Shown: one piece after another, positions 11,101-22,181 of the stretch | Layout: each line of letters begins with the position of its first letter | Position numbering within the stretch: position 1 is the first letter of the stretch | Source: Cannabis sativa | Lineage: Eukaryota; Streptophyta; Magnoliopsida; Rosales; Cannabaceae | DNA length: 64,000 bases | Direction of reading: 5' to 3' | Assembly: GCF_029168945.1 (NCBI RefSeq) | Contig: NC_083602.1 | Location: 47,987,442-48,051,441 of the forward strand | The notes under the pieces: generated by a model | The model's input: the letters and a program-made list of their open reading frames with translations, nothing else | Databases searched by the model: none | What the model was told of the DNA's origin: nothing | Translations under genes and position numbers: made by a program

Positions 11101-12691
11101 CTACTTGTATATGTTTACTATAGGCAATTTCAACTTAGAGTTAGATTAGTAGTGGTGGTCCAAGCTAGAATAAAACTGATTGTACATTTGGTATAAATTT
11201 AAGTCTTTGACTTTAAATTTTAGATTCCAAGTAGAGATTTTATATTTCTGTCTCAAGAATACAATACAGTTCAACTTTCACAAGTGATTAATATCCATTT
11301 TCTGTCAATGGATTCAAACTGTATGTTAATGTATATGGAATGTGAATTTATTATTCTATGACCAAGATCCACTTAGACTATTCTAAGAACTCTTTGATGT
11401 AACTAGACCTAAGTCATCAAAAGACCACAACCACATTCTTTTATAAATCTATGGCATTTGCATCTTGTTCATAGTGGTTTTGACAAGATCATTCTCTGCA
11501 AAGAGTAAATATGCCTATATCCACTGAAAGTAAGATCACCTATATTAGTAGATGGATGTACATTCAGGGGTGGATATGAGTTTTCGTTATATTCTTAAGA
11601 TGATCACTCTAGATTTTACCTTATGCAAAGAAATTTGAAATGTTTGAAAATTTTCATGAATTTCTAGCAATGGTGGAAAAACATTAAGGTAAGTGGTTAA
11701 CGATCTTGCGTACTGATAGGGGTGGAGAAATATTTGGTAGATATGCAGTTTAAAGATCATTAAGTTGATTTTTGAATTATATCCAAACTTACCTCCCCAG
11801 CAATTTGATTTGCATATTGATGATAGTATAAGGTCTATGATTAGTCACTAGCCATTGCCTATACCCTAGTGATAGGAAAATTTCAGAATGATGGAATGGT
11901 TGTGTACTTAGTGTAAACAATTACTAGATTCATGGATGTCCTAATCGTAATCTTAAGAAAAGCTATAACAGTTAACTAAGATTTGCATGTTTGATAGCGA
12001 TTCTAAGTGACTAGGGGTGGACCATCCCATAGTCATTAGATAAGAAAGTGTTTGTTTTAACATATACTACTTTTCTAAGAAAATGACTAAGTCTGAAAAC
12101 AAAGTAGCAAAATAGAGGAGATATTTTTTTTCTTCTTGATTCCAAAAGTGTTCTATCATCTTATTCTGTATAAGATGGTCACACTGCCTCTGTTGTCTTA
12201 ACACAACTGAGGAGGATAATTCCACTTATGTTCTTAGACAAAAAGTCACTGTACCTTGTCATAGTGGGAGAGTTTCAAGGAACTCAACCTAATATGACTG
12301 GGAAGACACTTGTGATGAAAATCCATTATTAGTTTAAACAAGGAATGGATTGTCCGAATAAGAAACTACGAAGCAAAGCCAAGAGAACTATGGTTAAAAC
12401 CATTCATATGGAACAACCAAAAGTTTTCTATTACAAGGACAAGAAAGGAAATTTTGTTAGTAAGTCTATTCAATGGACTTAACAAAACTTCTCGTTCCTA
12501 GTAGTAAAGGTTTGAGTTTATCTAAACCTATGGCTTGTGGTATGCCTAGTAATTTACTTACTTTAGTGCAAGCAACTTACTTTAGTAAGATGCTTGAGCA
12601 TTTTTCCAATGGAAATCTATAGAAGCTTCTCGACTTCTAGATATAGATTTTATTTATCGAAGGAAAAGTTCCAACTATTCTAGAAAAGATA
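11101..12691 (+). pseudogene. Copia A pol remnant: pre-integrase, integrase and RT fragments
   Basis: Decayed translation shows a GAG-pre-integrase piece (LWHLHLVHSGFDKI, near 11450-11490), integrase start RGGYEFSLYS then DDHSRFYLM (about 11565-11630), and integrase core KKFEMFENFHEFLAMVEKH followed by LRTDRGGE (about 11625-11745). Just before 12691 are traces of the RT C-terminal region (KMLEHFSNGNL). Stops and frameshifts are frequent, and much of RT is missing between about 12480 and 12560. Non-functional. Confidence 0.65.
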
Positions 12692-14548
12692 TGTTGGGTT
12701 TTGTGCCCTAAATAAAACTCATTTCAATATAATCAGATTTACTAATAAAGATCAGAAATCACATTTTATGTTGCATGGTTCACATGATTTATTTCATGAT
12801 TATAAATTCTATTAGGTCCGGAACATATGTATTTGTTCATGATTATAGTGTTGTCAGCACAGTTGAATATAATCATGATTATATGTTTAAAAAGTTTAAT
12901 TCCCTGATTTGTCAGTTCACTGGATTTAGACTGGCATGATAATCAGCGATAGGTATACTTACACCTTGGATAAGTGTTATGTCCTTTCCAGGGCATTGGA
13001 AAAGTTTACCAGTATCGGATGTATGGAGTATACATTGGAAGGGACCGATATTGAACTTTGATTAGATATTATAAAATTACCGTACTATCTATTCAATTCA
13101 ATATCACCTAGTTGATCCTAGAACAAATGATCTTAATCCTGACATGATTAGGTTCGATCTCAAGAGCGTTATTCATGTTCTTTGATTTGTTAGTTAAGCC
13201 TACTTTTTGGTCAGGGTGATACGTACATTTTGGGAACATGATAGTGCAATTGAGTGGGAGCGCTAATCATAGATATGGAATCTATAGCTTCTATCTGACA
13301 TGGAAGTGAAACGATGATTTCCTTAGTGCTTGCTAAATAGAGATAAATGATAGAGTGCTCATTTTAGTGATCATATTAGTTCACTATAATATCATTTATA
13401 GGTGGCCAATTGTTTTAAGGATAAAATACATTGAAAGGGTGTAACAGTAATTTTATCCCTATGCAATGTAGATCATCTATAGAGGATCATTGATTATTGG
13501 GATTATAACAATGGATAATTAATAGCGTATCTATATCGTGGAACATATAGAGCGTTTTATATGACTGAGAGAGCAATTCCAAGTTCTATGAGTGGATGCA
13601 ATGAGGAATTAATAAGTTAGTGAATTTACTTGGTAAAATCTAGGTCTGCTTATTGGAAGCTCGGTTATATAAGCCCATGGTCCCCATACTAGTTGAGACC
13701 ATACTGCTTGTAAGAGTCAATTAATTGATTTTAGTTAATCAATTATAATTCTAAAATTAGACTATGTCTAGTTTATGTTTTTTTATTAAGCAAGGGCTTA
13801 AATGTGAAGAAAAGAGATCCTAGGTCTTATTTATTAATTAAGAGACTTTATTAAGTCTAATTAATAAATATATTAAATGACAATATTATTTAATAATTAA
13901 TTTTTAGTTATTAAATAATTGGAATTGACATTTAAGTGGTTAAATTAAAAAATTGGTGTTTTTGAGAAAATAAGATGGGAAAATGACAAAATGGCAAATT
14001 GCAAAGTGGGCCCATAATCTAACCCCTGGCCAACCACTATGCATGGTTTTACCATTTATTTTTCTATTATTTTAATGCTAATTAAATCTAACCTAAACCT
14101 AGGTGGTTACCTATAAATAGATAGTGATGGCTCACAGTTAAAAGATGATGAAATTTCTTGCCTTCAGGAAAAAAATGAGCCATCTTTCCTATACCATAGC
14201 TGAACAACCTTTTCTCTGTTTTCTTCTTCAAATTTCCATACCTTGAGTGATAGAGTGAGTGCCCACATACATCAAGTGGTATCTCAATCATAGTGTGTAA
14301 GACTGTGAAGAATCCAATCAATAAGAAGGAGAGAAAGAGATCCAGGTTCAGATCTTGATAATGCTCTGCTACAAAAAGGAATCAAGGGCTAGAGATCTGA
14401 ACAGAAGGAGTCATTATATTCCGCTGCAATCAATGTAAGGTTTCTTAAACTTTATATGTGTCTATTTTATTGATTTAGAAATTCATCTTAGGATGTTAAT
14501 GAAACATACTTGTTAGTAAATCTAGATCATGGTAAAATAATTCCTACA
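12692..14548 (+). repeat. Solo LTR of the copia A/B family (1857 bp)
   Basis: It begins TGTTGGG and ends CTACA, flanked by the 5-bp duplication AGATA (12687-12691 and 14549-14553). It is preceded by coding-type sequence rather than a polypurine tract and followed by the continuation of the interrupted RT. It is therefore a solo LTR left by LTR-LTR recombination after a same-family element inserted into copia A. A TATA box TATAAATA lies at 14112-14119. Highly similar to 15255-17080. Confidence 0.88.
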
Positions 14549-14553
14549 AGATA

Positions 14554-15254
14554 AAGGCCAATGAAAGAATTCATTACGATCAACAGTGAGAGGTGTCAAA
14601 TATGATTTACTATGCATTAGACCAAACACCTGCTGTTGAGTGGGAGTAATGAGTAGGTATCAGATTAATCCAGGAAAGGAACATTGGAAGACAATCAAGT
14701 GAATATTAAGATCAAGAAGAGGAACTATATGTAAGTCGATAAGGGTGTATTTAATACTCTTAGACTACACCAAATCAGATTTCTAGACTTGCCTTAGTGC
14801 TAGAAAGTCTGCTGATGAGATGGTGACTACTCTAGGGGTGGATTAGTGATTTTGGAGAAGTGTAAAAACCTATCTGAAGTCTCTAAGTCTACCAGAGAGA
14901 CCGAATGTTAAAGTTGCAGGAAAGATACTTATTCAGTCTAAGGAAAGTTCTATACATTTTTGGCATTGTTCCAACATTTATTAACTACTAGTGTTACTTC
15001 CTGACTAACGCAAAAGTAGTTACCAAAAAGTAAAGAATCCAGTATCCCTAGATGAGTAAGCATATAGAGAGGGATTTCACAATTTTAAGGATTTTGTGAT
15101 TAAGGAAATGTAATGATGGACGAAAGGTTGTATTGAATACAACTGTCAGATCCTATTACGGAGAGTATACTACATACTACACTTGATTTTGATATCAAGG
15201 TGTTGAGATTATTTGAAATGCACTTTTTGTTTTATATTAGTGCAAGTGGGAGTT
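14554..15254 (+). pseudogene. Copia A RT/RNase H C-terminal remnant and polypurine tract
   Basis: Resumes the RT frame broken by the solo LTR. NPGKEHWKTIK (about 14667-14700) is the conserved region after the copia RT, and the flanking text is damaged. The reverse complement of about 34041-34900 in copia B is homologous. The polypurine tract GCAAGTGGGAGTT (15242-15254) abuts the 3' LTR and is repeated on the minus strand at 34041-34060, supporting the boundary. Confidence 0.7.
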
Positions 15255-17080
15255 TGTTAGGTTTTGTGCCCTAAATAAAACCAATTTCAATATAATCAGA
15301 TTTACTAATTAATGAAGATCAGAAATCATTTTATGTTGCATGGTTCACATGATTTATTTCATGATTATATTTAATGTATAAATTCTATTAAGTCCAGAAC
15401 ATATGTATTTGTTCATGATTATAGTGTTGTCAACACAGTGGAATATAATCATGATTATATGTTCAAAAGTTTAATTCCCTGATTTGTCAGTTCACTGGAT
15501 TTAGACTGGCATGATAATCAACTATAGGTATACTTACACCTTGGATAAGTGTGATGTTCTTTCCAGGGTATTGGCAAAGTTTACCAATATCGGATGTATG
15601 GAGTATACATTGGAAGGGACCGATATTGAACTTGGATTAGATATGATAAATTTACCGTAATATCTATTCAATTCAATATCACCTAGTTGATCCTAGATCA
15701 AATGATCTTTATCCTGACATGATTAGGTTCGATCTCAAGAGTGTTATTCGTGTTCTTTGATTTGTTAGTTAAGCCTACTTTTTTGTCAGGGTGATACGTA
15801 CATTTTGGGAGCATGATAGTACAATTGAGTCGGAGCGCTAAACATAGATATGGAATCTATAGCTTCTATAGGTATTTAGAAGTGAAACGATGATTTCCTT
15901 CGAGCTTGGCTGAAGAGAGATAAATTATTGAGATCTCATTTTAGTGATTATATTAGTTCACTAAAATATCATTTATCGGTGGCCAAGTGTTTTAAGGATA
16001 AAATACATTGAAAGGGTGTAACGATAATTTTATCCCTATGCAATTTAGATCATCAATAGAGGATCATTGATTATTGGAGTTATAACAATGGATAATTAAT
16101 AGCGTATCTATATCGTGGAACATATAGAGCGTTCTATGTAACTGAGAGTGTAATTCCAATTTCTATGGTGGATGCAATGAGGAATTAATAAGTTAGTGAA
16201 TTTACTTGGTAAATTCTAGATCTGCTTACTGGAAGCTCGGTTATATAGGCCCATGGTGCCCATACTAGTTGAGAGAAACTACTTGTAAGACTCAGTTAAT
16301 TGATTTTAATTAATCAATTATAATTCTAAATTTAGACTATGTCTAGTTTATGAATTTTCAATAAGCAAGGACTTAAATGTGAAGAAAAGAGATTTTTATT
16401 AAGTCTAATTAATAAATATGTTAAATGGCAATTTTATTTGATAATTAATTTTAATTATTAAATAAATAATTTTGGCATTTAAGTGGTTAGAATTGGAAGA
16501 ATGATATTTTTGAGAAAATAAGGAAAAATTGTTAAAAGTAGAAAAATTCCAAGTGGGGGCCCACATATCCATGGCCGGCCACTTGTAGGGTATTTTCCAT
16601 TTAATTTTTCCATTATTTTAATGCCTAAGAAATCCTAACATAAACATAGGTGGTTTCCTATAAATAGATAGTGATGGCTCACACTTAAAGATGATGAAAA
16701 TTCACCTTCAGTCAAATGTTCTTTAGCCTTCACTTCTATTAATTTCGAACCAGCCCTTCTCTTTCTCTCTTCATATTTTCATACCTTGAGAGATAGAGTA
16801 AGTGCCCACACACATCAATTTGGTCCTCAATCATAGTATGTAAGACTGTGAAGAATCAAAACACAAGGAAGGAGTTTCGGGCTCAGATCCTGTTGATACT
16901 CTGCTACAAAAAGGATACAAGGGTTAGAGATCTGAGTGGAAGGAGTCATTTAATTCTGCTGCACTCACTTTAAGGTTTCTCAAACTTTATATGATATTAC
17001 ATTGTTTTAGAAATTCATATTAGGATGTTAAATAACATACATGGTAGTAAATCTAGATCCTGGTAAAATATAATCCAACA
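15255..17080 (+). repeat. Copia A 3' LTR (1826 bp)
   Basis: It opens TGTTAGGTTTTGTGCC directly after the polypurine tract and ends CCAACA. TATA box TATAAATA at 16659-16666, followed by the same GATAGTGATGGCTCAC words as in the solo LTR. The presence of the tract distinguishes this as the element's own 3' LTR. Confidence 0.82.
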
Positions 17081-17486
17081 TTTACTGAGCAAATCTTTAT
17101 GTTATGTGAATTGCTTGCGAAATGATCAAGGAAAAATTAATAACAAATAATAATCAAATATTTATTTATCATCCAAATAAATGAGTGATTGACTGTCAAC
17201 AATGCTTACATGACTGCTTGAGATATGCTATAATACTTTTGTAGTATTATTCCATCACACTGCTCGTGAACAACATAGGTTGATTGAGTCAAACCCCTCC
17301 TTTTTATATTTGAATATAGAGAGTTATTGTATTTATCCAACATGTATATTCAATTGACTGTAAACGTGGATATTTATCCCAAACGATTGTAACTTCCCAT
17401 TAAGATTAACGAGTAATCACTATCTTATTCTTATAAATAGGGGTTTACTAAATGGGAAAGAGGACTTTATTAGGATATCATAATTC
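17081..17486. other. Unassigned AT-rich sequence between copia A and copia C
   Basis: About 400 bp with no coding frame and no similarity I can see to other parts of the window. It contains a TATAAATAGGGG word near 17438, which could be an older promoter or chance. It may be pre-insertion host DNA or an older decayed element. The copia A target site would begin TTTAC here, but the partner copy is outside the window. Confidence 0.5.
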
Positions 17487-17620
17487 TGTTACTGTTAGTT
17501 AGGCATTCTGTTAGTTAGGAATGATTCCCTACTTGTTAGTTTTTAACAATAATCTTGTTACACCTCTTGTATAAATACTCTGTTTTTCTTTTCAATTAAT
17601 AATAATAAGAATTCATTACA
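17487..17620 (+). repeat. Probable 5' LTR of copia C (left limit uncertain)
   Basis: The right end ATTACA is set by the primer binding site that follows. The left end is a guess: TGTTAC at 17487, TGTTAG at 17493 or TGTTAG at 17509 are all possible, and the 3' LTR is not in the window to decide. A TATA box (TATAAATA, 17570-17577) lies about 50 bp before the right end. Confidence 0.4.
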
Positions 17621-17626
17621 TTAATA

Positions 17627-17636
17627 TGGTATCAGA
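17627..17636 (+). promoter_or_regulatory. Primer binding site of copia C (initiator tRNA-Met type)
   Basis: TGGTATCAGA just downstream of the LTR end matches the complement of the 3' end of plant initiator tRNA-Met, the usual primer for copia reverse transcription. It then diverges (CG where GC is usual). Confidence 0.6.
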
Positions 17637-17686
17637 CGAAATTTACTCTCTCTGATTCTCTGCAATTTCTTCTTCCATTGTCTTCT

Positions 17687-19897
17687 ATGGCGAGAACTCG
17701 AGCTACTGGTTCACGAAGCTCCGGCCAAACTCCATTGCCGCACAATTCTTCCAACATTCCAGATGCTCCACCCAATCCTCCAATCATTCCTCCAGTTTCA
17801 AACATTACTGGAGACAATAATACACAACAACCAATTGTTCAAAGTCGACCCGTTCACGAAGACATTTCAAGTCCCTATTTCTTGAACTCCGGCGATCTTC
17901 CTGGTCTCACTCTGGTTTCTCCTCCTCTTTCAGACAAGAACTTCCAGCCATGGCGTTGCAAGTTTGAATTGTCGGTTGGTGCTCGAAACAAGACTGGGTT
18001 TCTCAAAGGTACTCTGCCTTCACCACCGATCGACGATCCCCTGCACAACCACTGGCAGTGGTGCAACCACATGGTCATGTCCTGGATCCTACACTTCGTT
18101 TCCCCTGATATCAAGAGCAGCATCATGTTCATGGACACAGCTGCAGAAATGTGGAAGGAGCTCAACTGACGATATGACCAAGGCAATGGACCCCGTATAT
18201 TCGAGCTTAGAGAAGCTTTGATTACTCTCCACCAAGGTGATGACACTGTAAGTTCATACTTTACTAAACTAAAATGTATGATGGGATGAAATACAAGAAA
18301 TTCGTCCAAGAATCCCTTGTACTTGTGCTACTTCTATCGATAATCTTGCGTTCTTGAATCAAGAACAAGTCCTTCAATTCCTAACAGGTTTGAATGAGTC
18401 TTTTTTCCCTGTTAGAGCACAAATTCTCCTCATAGAGCCTTTTCCCTCCCTGTCTAAAGTCTTCTCCATGGTTATCCATGAAGAACGACAGAGGAAACTC
18501 AAAAACCCCCAAATTCCCCCACTCATTGCTATTGTCAAGGACCCATCTACCTCAGCTGTTGCACAAACTCCATCTGCATCAGCTGCTGCTGCAAACCAAG
18601 AGCACAACAAACGCATGAGACCCTATTGTACCAATTGCCATAAACCAGGGCACCGCAAAGAAAAATGTTTTTTTCTTGATTGGATTCCCACCTGGCTATG
18701 GTGATAAGAAGAAAACTGACAACACTCAACCCTCGGCCAATCAAACATCTGCATCAACAGATCCTCTTTCTCTATTGGCCAACATCACCAAACAAGAAGA
18801 CATTCAGACTCTAATCTCTCTATTAAGTCAGAAATTACAGCCCACTTTCTCAACTGCAGATGTTTCCCAGCCGTTTGCTTCCAACATCTCTGGTAAAATC
18901 AAACCTTTTTCTAAAAATTTATGGATTGTAGATATTGGTGCTACACACCACATTTGTTGTAATATTGATCTCTTTTACCAGTTTAACAACAAACCTACTG
19001 CTACCTCCATTAAACTCCCTACTGGAATGTGCATCACAATACAAAAATCAGGAAGTATCAAATTTTCGGATACACTAACTCACCACAATGTTCTTTATGT
19101 CCCTAAATTTCACTTCAATTTATTTAGTGTTCCCACTTTTCTCCAAACACTATCTCACAGTGTTTTCTTTATTTAAAATTGTTGTCTTATTCAGGGTTCT
19201 CAGAACAAGAGGATTGGGATTGCTAAAAGGGTTGGTCATCTCTACTTCTTGCTGCAGCAACCTGATTTGCCTCCTACTATTTTTCATCAATCTCTGTGTA
19301 ATAAATCTTATAATAATGTCCATTCTTGGCATGCCCGACTTGGACACCCCTCTATGACTACTACAAACTTTATCAATAAAATGCTTCATTTCAAAGATTC
19401 CACTAAAGTCTTACCATGTTTTATATGTCATTTAGCTAAACAAAAGAGGCTGCCATTCCTTTCCAATAACAATTTTGCAGCCTCCCGTTTTGACCTTATA
19501 CACATGGATATATGGGGTCCTTTTCACATACATAGCATAGAAGGTTTTTGTTATTTCTTAACTATAGTTGATGATTACAGACGATTTTGTTGGGTTTATA
19601 TGTTAAAATCCAAAGCTGATGTTCAACAGCTCATACCTCAATTTTATAGCCTTGTTCACACGCGATTCTCAACAAGTATAAAAGCAATTCGGTGTGATAA
19701 TGCTAAAGAATTGAATATGTCATCCTTTTATGCCCAAAAAGGTATCCAAACAAACAATTCATGTGTGGAAACAACTGAACAAAACTCAGTTGTTGAGAGA
19801 AAACACCAACACATACTAAATGTTGCAAGAGCTCTAGCTTTTCAATCTTCTCTTCCACTTGCCTATTGGCCATATTTTATAAAAACTGGTGTATACT
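17687..19897 (+). pseudogene. Copia C gag, protease and integrase (5' part), disabled
   Basis: Gag starts at ATG 17687 (MARTRATGSRSSGQ) with the UBN2-type region. A TGA at 18167-18169 and a frameshift near 18282 interrupt it. It resumes with MVIHEERQRKL and the zinc knuckle CTNCHKPGHRKEKC. An extra T in a T-run near 18670 shifts the frame. The protease motif is WIVDIGATHHICC (DIG instead of DTG or DSG). A TAA lies at 19174-19176. Then come the pre-integrase HSWHARLGHPS and integrase HMDIWGPF, RCDNAKEL (SDNG expected) and QNSVVERKHQHIL, until Tekay D interrupts at 19897. Five or more lesions, so inactive. Confidence 0.85.
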
Positions 19898-21940
19898 TGT
19901 AATATCCCAGAAAATAAATAATATTTAAATGGACATATTTTATTAAATATGTAATTACTTGGAAAATGAAGTAGGATTATGATCTTACTTAGGTAAATTG
20001 TTGAGAAATTATTTAATGAAATACGTTATTTTGGGCCCGGTAATTGTGGAAATTTAGCTATGTGGTTAGCAATGTCACGACATTAAATGAAAGAATTATT
20101 TTGAGAATATCCCGGATTAAGTTAGAATTTTATTAGGATGTCGGATTGGGGAATTAGTAAAATTACCAAAATGCCCCTAGGGTTTCTAAAAAAAAAATTT
20201 TATTTACTTGTGAGAGGGGTAAAGTAGGAATTCAAGAAAATATTTTTTTTGACTTTTCTTTTCTTTTCTTTGCTGCTGCCTTTTGTTATAAAAAGGAAGG
20301 AATTTTTTTTAAAAAAAAAAAAGAAATCAAAGCATTTTAAAAAGGAAGAAAAGCTTCCTTCCAAGACAAGTAACCAAATTTTCTCAACCTTCTTCTCTTC
20401 TTCCTTCGAGCAAACTGAACCAGCCTCTAGAGGGATTGTTTTGCTTCAGCCAACATCAATTTTCAGAGCTAAACTCCATCTCCAAGTTAACCTTGCACCC
20501 TAGGTAAGTTCATCCTTTTAGTTTTGGTGTTTTCTTAGGTTTTCAAGCTAGGTTTTGTTACTTTTTTGAAAATTTTCAAAGCTGTAGGTTTAGTGAAGGT
20601 GTAGGTTTGTTATCCAAGTTAAATAAGGTCTGTTAATGCATGTTTGGATTGAATTCATGGCTGTTGGGATTGATTGGTGAGTGAGAAAGCTAAAAGAAAC
20701 TTGATTTCTTCACTTGAGTGTGTGATTTCAAGCTAGAGATTGAACCATTGTGTTTTGCAGCTTAGGTTATGTCATATGTATGTTAATAAACTGTTCTGGA
20801 AAGTTTGGATAGGTTTGGAGGGGTTTTGGTTCGATTTTGGTGAAAAGGAACTTTTGTTCCTGGTCTGCCAGAACCGGTCGACCGGATGGGTTCTGGTATA
20901 CCAGAACCGGTCGACCGGTTGTCTGCAGGGGAGAATTTCTTCGGGTTTGTTTTATGTTCAGTTTTGACCCGGGGAGTTGTGTACTATCTGTTTTAAATTA
21001 AATATGGGATGCTTGACCTAAATTAGGGTTGTTGGGAGTTAGGTTACATTTGATTTCTAAATTAGGGTTTTAATCCGGAATATTATGTTAAGGTATTTAT
21101 TGTGTTTCAATTGTCGTGACATAGGGCCGGGATTGCCTAGCTTGTTTTTCCACCCAGGTCGGCCATATTCTTGACTTCTGAATTAAGGTAAGAAAAGTGG
21201 TAAGCACCGTATGTGGTTAAAAATCAATGAATGAATGGAGGTGATTTTGATTATTAACATGATGTTGATTAAAGCTTATTAAGCCTAGGTTATTACCTAG
21301 GGTTGGAAACGGTTATTACCGTTATGAGTAATTACTCATGAAACCGCGGTTAGGTTTCTTACTTATCGTTTGCGTTATCGGGCAACGATAGTGACATATT
21401 CAGCTCGTATGTAACGAGTGGTAAAAGTGGTACTTTATTAAGTACCAGGAATGTATGATGTTTAAGGAAATGCTTATTATTATCGAATAGTGAGTAAACA
21501 TAATGGCATGAGAATAAGTTGTTAATCATTTTCTTTCAATTATTGTTTTAGTCACTTTCTTGCTGAGTCTCTGTGACTCACTGGTGCTTTATGGTGCAGG
21601 TAAAGGAAAAGCTAAAGTCGAACAACCATGAGTTATGGTCACAGCAGCAATGTACATACCGGCGCGGGCAGCCCAGGTTACGGGATGCTCTATTTTGGTT
21701 GTATTTTGGAAAATATAAAGATTATGTTGTAAAATACTTTGAAACCAGTTTGTAAATATTTTGGAAACAGGGGGACCCCATAAATCATGTTACTTATCTT
21801 TTGTTAAATAGTTTAAAGGTTGAGTTTTAACTATCAAAATTTTTAATTACCCACACTTTTAGTATAATTACATCTTATATAATTATTGGTATTTTAAATA
21901 AGTGCACACACGTGGCGTCCCTGTTGGACAGGGCGTTACA
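19898..21940 (+). repeat. Tekay D 5' LTR (2043 bp)
   Basis: Starts TGTAATATCCCAG, ends GGGCGTTACA. A TATA box (TATAAAAA, 20287-20294) lies after a C/T-rich stretch and would drive the genomic RNA. Inside, at about 20866-20925, is a module of palindromes: ACCGGTCGACCGG twice and the perfect TTCTGGTATACCAGAA between them. A GGTAAAGGAAAAGC block near 21599 matches a similar block in the E and F LTRs. Short open frames here are repeated in the 3' LTR and are not considered genes. Confidence 0.93.
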
Positions 21941-21943
21941 ACA

Positions 21944-21955
21944 TGGTATCAGAGC
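21944..21955 (+). promoter_or_regulatory. Tekay D primer binding site
   Basis: TGGTATCAGAGC, an exact complement of the usual initiator tRNA-Met 3' end, three bases past the LTR. Confidence 0.85.
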
Positions 21956-22029
21956 ACCAAGGTTTTTAGATCCTGAAGACTGGTTTGATATGTACATTGG
22001 CTGCAAGGACCTGATCGACTCATGGTTTA

Positions 22030-22171
22030 GTAAGTTTTAAGTTAAAAGATAGTTTGCTAATTTTCTGATTACCTGATTACCTGAATTATGTCGATATCAG
22101 AATGTTGTGGGAAGGATTATAATATATGGAAATACTTATCAGTATTGTTGTTACTTGGAATGTGATCGCAG
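22030..22171 (+). other. Candidate leader intron of Tekay D
   Basis: GTAAGT donor at 22030 and CAG acceptor at 22169-22171 lie between the primer binding site and the gag ATG at 22182. Tekay E and F have the same arrangement (GTAAGC donor, TTTCGCAG acceptor just before gag ATG). Splicing is inferred from conserved signals only. Confidence 0.45.
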
Positions 22172-22181
22172 GTGTATAGTT

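Larger units (their letters stand above)
9405..17080 (+). mobile_element. Ty1/copia element A, decayed; 5' end outside window
   Basis: It comprises an AT-rich leader, decayed protease/pre-integrase, integrase and RT/RNase H traces, a polypurine tract and a 3' LTR (15255-17080). It matches the minus-strand copia B at 32169-49766 in leader, LTR and polypurine tract, so the two are one family. Its left part lies beyond Tat copy 1, which inserted into the leader. A solo LTR of the same family sits inside it. No open frame of useful length survives. I do not assign a named copia lineage. Confidence 0.75.

Noticed and set aside
17081..17486. Possible host gene promoter between copia A and copia C (TATAAATAGGGG near 17438).
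   Set aside because: No coding sequence follows except copia C; an isolated TATA word is weak evidence.
17678..17687. Gag start of copia C at 17678.
   Set aside because: That position is TTG; the first ATG in frame is 17687.
20740..20967. Short open frames in the LTRs (for example 20740-20967, 27593-27820, 40590-40856, 47406-47624, 53679-54005, 60850-61074).
   Set aside because: They are duplicated because LTRs are duplicated, have repetitive composition from the palindrome modules and show no known domain.
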